Positions 22,596 to 23,292 of a DNA stretch of 23,292 nt are shown here, one piece after another. The number at the start of each line of letters is the position of its first letter. Positions within the stretch are counted from its first letter, which is position 1. The position numbers and the translations under genes were made by a program. Source of the stretch: Candidatus Aminicenantota bacterium (lineage in GTDB: Bacteria; Acidobacteriota; Aminicenantia; UBA2199); NCBI GenBank assembly GCA_023137075.1, contig JAGLQA010000101.1:1-23292 (forward strand). The letters are read 5' to 3'. The notes under the pieces were generated by a model. It ran no database searches, was not told where the DNA came from, and was given only the letters and a program-made list of their open reading frames with translations.

Positions 22596-23281
22596 GAATT
22601 GTCGACTATTCCCCGGGGGGAATAATACTTCATGATGAATTTCTCCTGGACGTCGAAGGACCAATGAATATCGTGGATGGCGCCGGCTGCTTCCCGGGCT
22701 TTTCCTGCCGCTATAAGTTCCACTATTTTCCGGTGCTCCAGGATGGATGAAAGTTCCCATTCCTTAATCCATTTTTCCTGCTGCGGAAAATCGTACAACC
22801 GCTTTTTTAAGGTGGTGACGATCTTTATCAATTGGTTATTGCCGCACAGGTGGATGTAGCAGTTGTGAAATTCCAGGTTTTTTTCATAAAAAAGGTCGAA
22901 ATTTTCTTTTTCAATTGCGGTTCCCATCTCCTTATTGAGCCGGTACATCTTTTTTATTTCCGCTTGCCCGATTTTTTTAAAAGAATTTATCAGGGCGGAA
23001 CTCTCTAATGCCCCGATAACCTGGTAATAGTTCTTGATATCTTCCAGGGTCAATGGGTTGACAAAGATTCCCCGCCTGGGCGCGATGGTTACGAATCCTT
23101 CCATTTCCAATTGGATCAGCGCGTCTCTCAGGGGTGTTTTGCTGATACCCAATTTTTGGCTGGTGGCATCCATATTGATCGCTGAACCGGCACGCAGATT
23201 ATGCCGGTGGATTTCCTTCCTGAGGTAATCATAAACCTGTTCCTTCAATGATTTGATATTAATTATTCCTTCCTGTTTCAT
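22592..23281 (-). CDS. GntR-family regulator, FadR/FCD subfamily
   Basis: 229 residues. The N-terminal winged helix-turn-helix (about 10-76) reads EQVYDYLRKEI, then INMDATSQKLGISKTPLRDA and LEMEGFVTIAPRRGIFV, close to the GntR consensus. The FCD effector domain (about 80-215) keeps its metal-ligand pattern: N135 and H139 in NLEFH, H183 in EHRKIVELI and H203 or H206 in IHDIHW. Members of this subfamily sense small carboxylic acids or sugar acids, usually via a bound metal, and often repress nearby catabolic genes. Its effector and targets are not evident here; the AsmA-like gene follows 32 bases downstream, and whatever lies beyond the right edge may be the target. Only 11 bases upstream of the ATG are in the window; they hold no clear ribosome binding site. 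Confidence 0.85.
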   Translation of the reverse strand: MKQEGIINIKSLKEQVYDYLRKEIHRHNLRAGSAINMDATSQKLGISKTPLRDALIQLEMEGFVTIAPRRGIFVNPLTLEDIKNYYQVIGALESSALINSFKKIGQAEIKKMYRLNKEMGTAIEKENFDLFYEKNLEFHNCYIHLCGNNQLIKIVTTLKKRLYDFPQQEKWIKEWELSSILEHRKIVELIAAGKAREAAGAIHDIHWSFDVQEKFIMKYYSPRGIVDNS

Positions 23282-23292
23282 GTTTTCACTTT

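Noticed and set aside
13306..23292. CRISPR array, tRNA or rRNA genes, riboswitch
   Set aside because: No regularly spaced repeats, no cloverleaf-like or conserved RNA segments were seen in the intergenic regions.

Overview
The window looks like a piece of a Gram-negative bacterial chromosome of medium base composition. Gram-negative envelope genes support this: a signal-peptide-bearing outer-membrane beta-barrel, an AsmA-like inner-membrane-anchored protein and a periplasm-facing GT39-type glycosyltransferase. The lineage cannot be fixed from sequence alone. The style (a degenerate DnaJ domain joined to TPRs, very large orphan proteins, a SPASM radical SAM enzyme) would fit a candidate phylum such as Aminicenantes or a relative, but that is a guess.

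Left half (1-13305): two genes on the + strand, 13 bases apart, so almost certainly co-transcribed. The first runs in from the left edge (at least 508 codons visible). The second is an uninterrupted 11.8 kb reading frame for a 3920-residue protein without a visible signal peptide. It has long beta-rich, DUF6603-like regions, two separated clusters of LysM-like modules (about 2027-2125 and 2568-2719) and about 1200 further residues I do not recognise. This pair is the best candidate for an undescribed system.

Middle (13306-16882): a 495-base gap with two hairpins and a promoter, then a degenerate-J-domain/TPR protein and an outer-membrane barrel protein, probably one transcript, followed by a convergent class IV (branched-chain type) aminotransferase on the - strand.

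AT-rich patch (about 16883-19156): a DUF6788-type small protein sits between perfect 15-bp inverted repeats. A third, directly oriented copy of the same motif lies 1360 bp further on, and the stretch between copies two and three holds a SPASM radical SAM enzyme with its own promoter. It looks like the remains of a mobile element with a cargo gene; no transposase is visible.

Right end (19157-23281): a GT39-like membrane glycosyltransferase with a C-terminal carbohydrate-binding-like domain converges on a - strand pair, a GntR/FCD regulator followed by an AsmA/DUF748-like protein. Four promoters in the window share one design: a TTG-type -35 (CTGACA in one), an 18-base spacer and an extended -10 (TGnTATRAK). 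In three of them the -10 lies only 5-6 bases before the ATG and no Shine-Dalgarno sequence is present, which points to leaderless transcripts.
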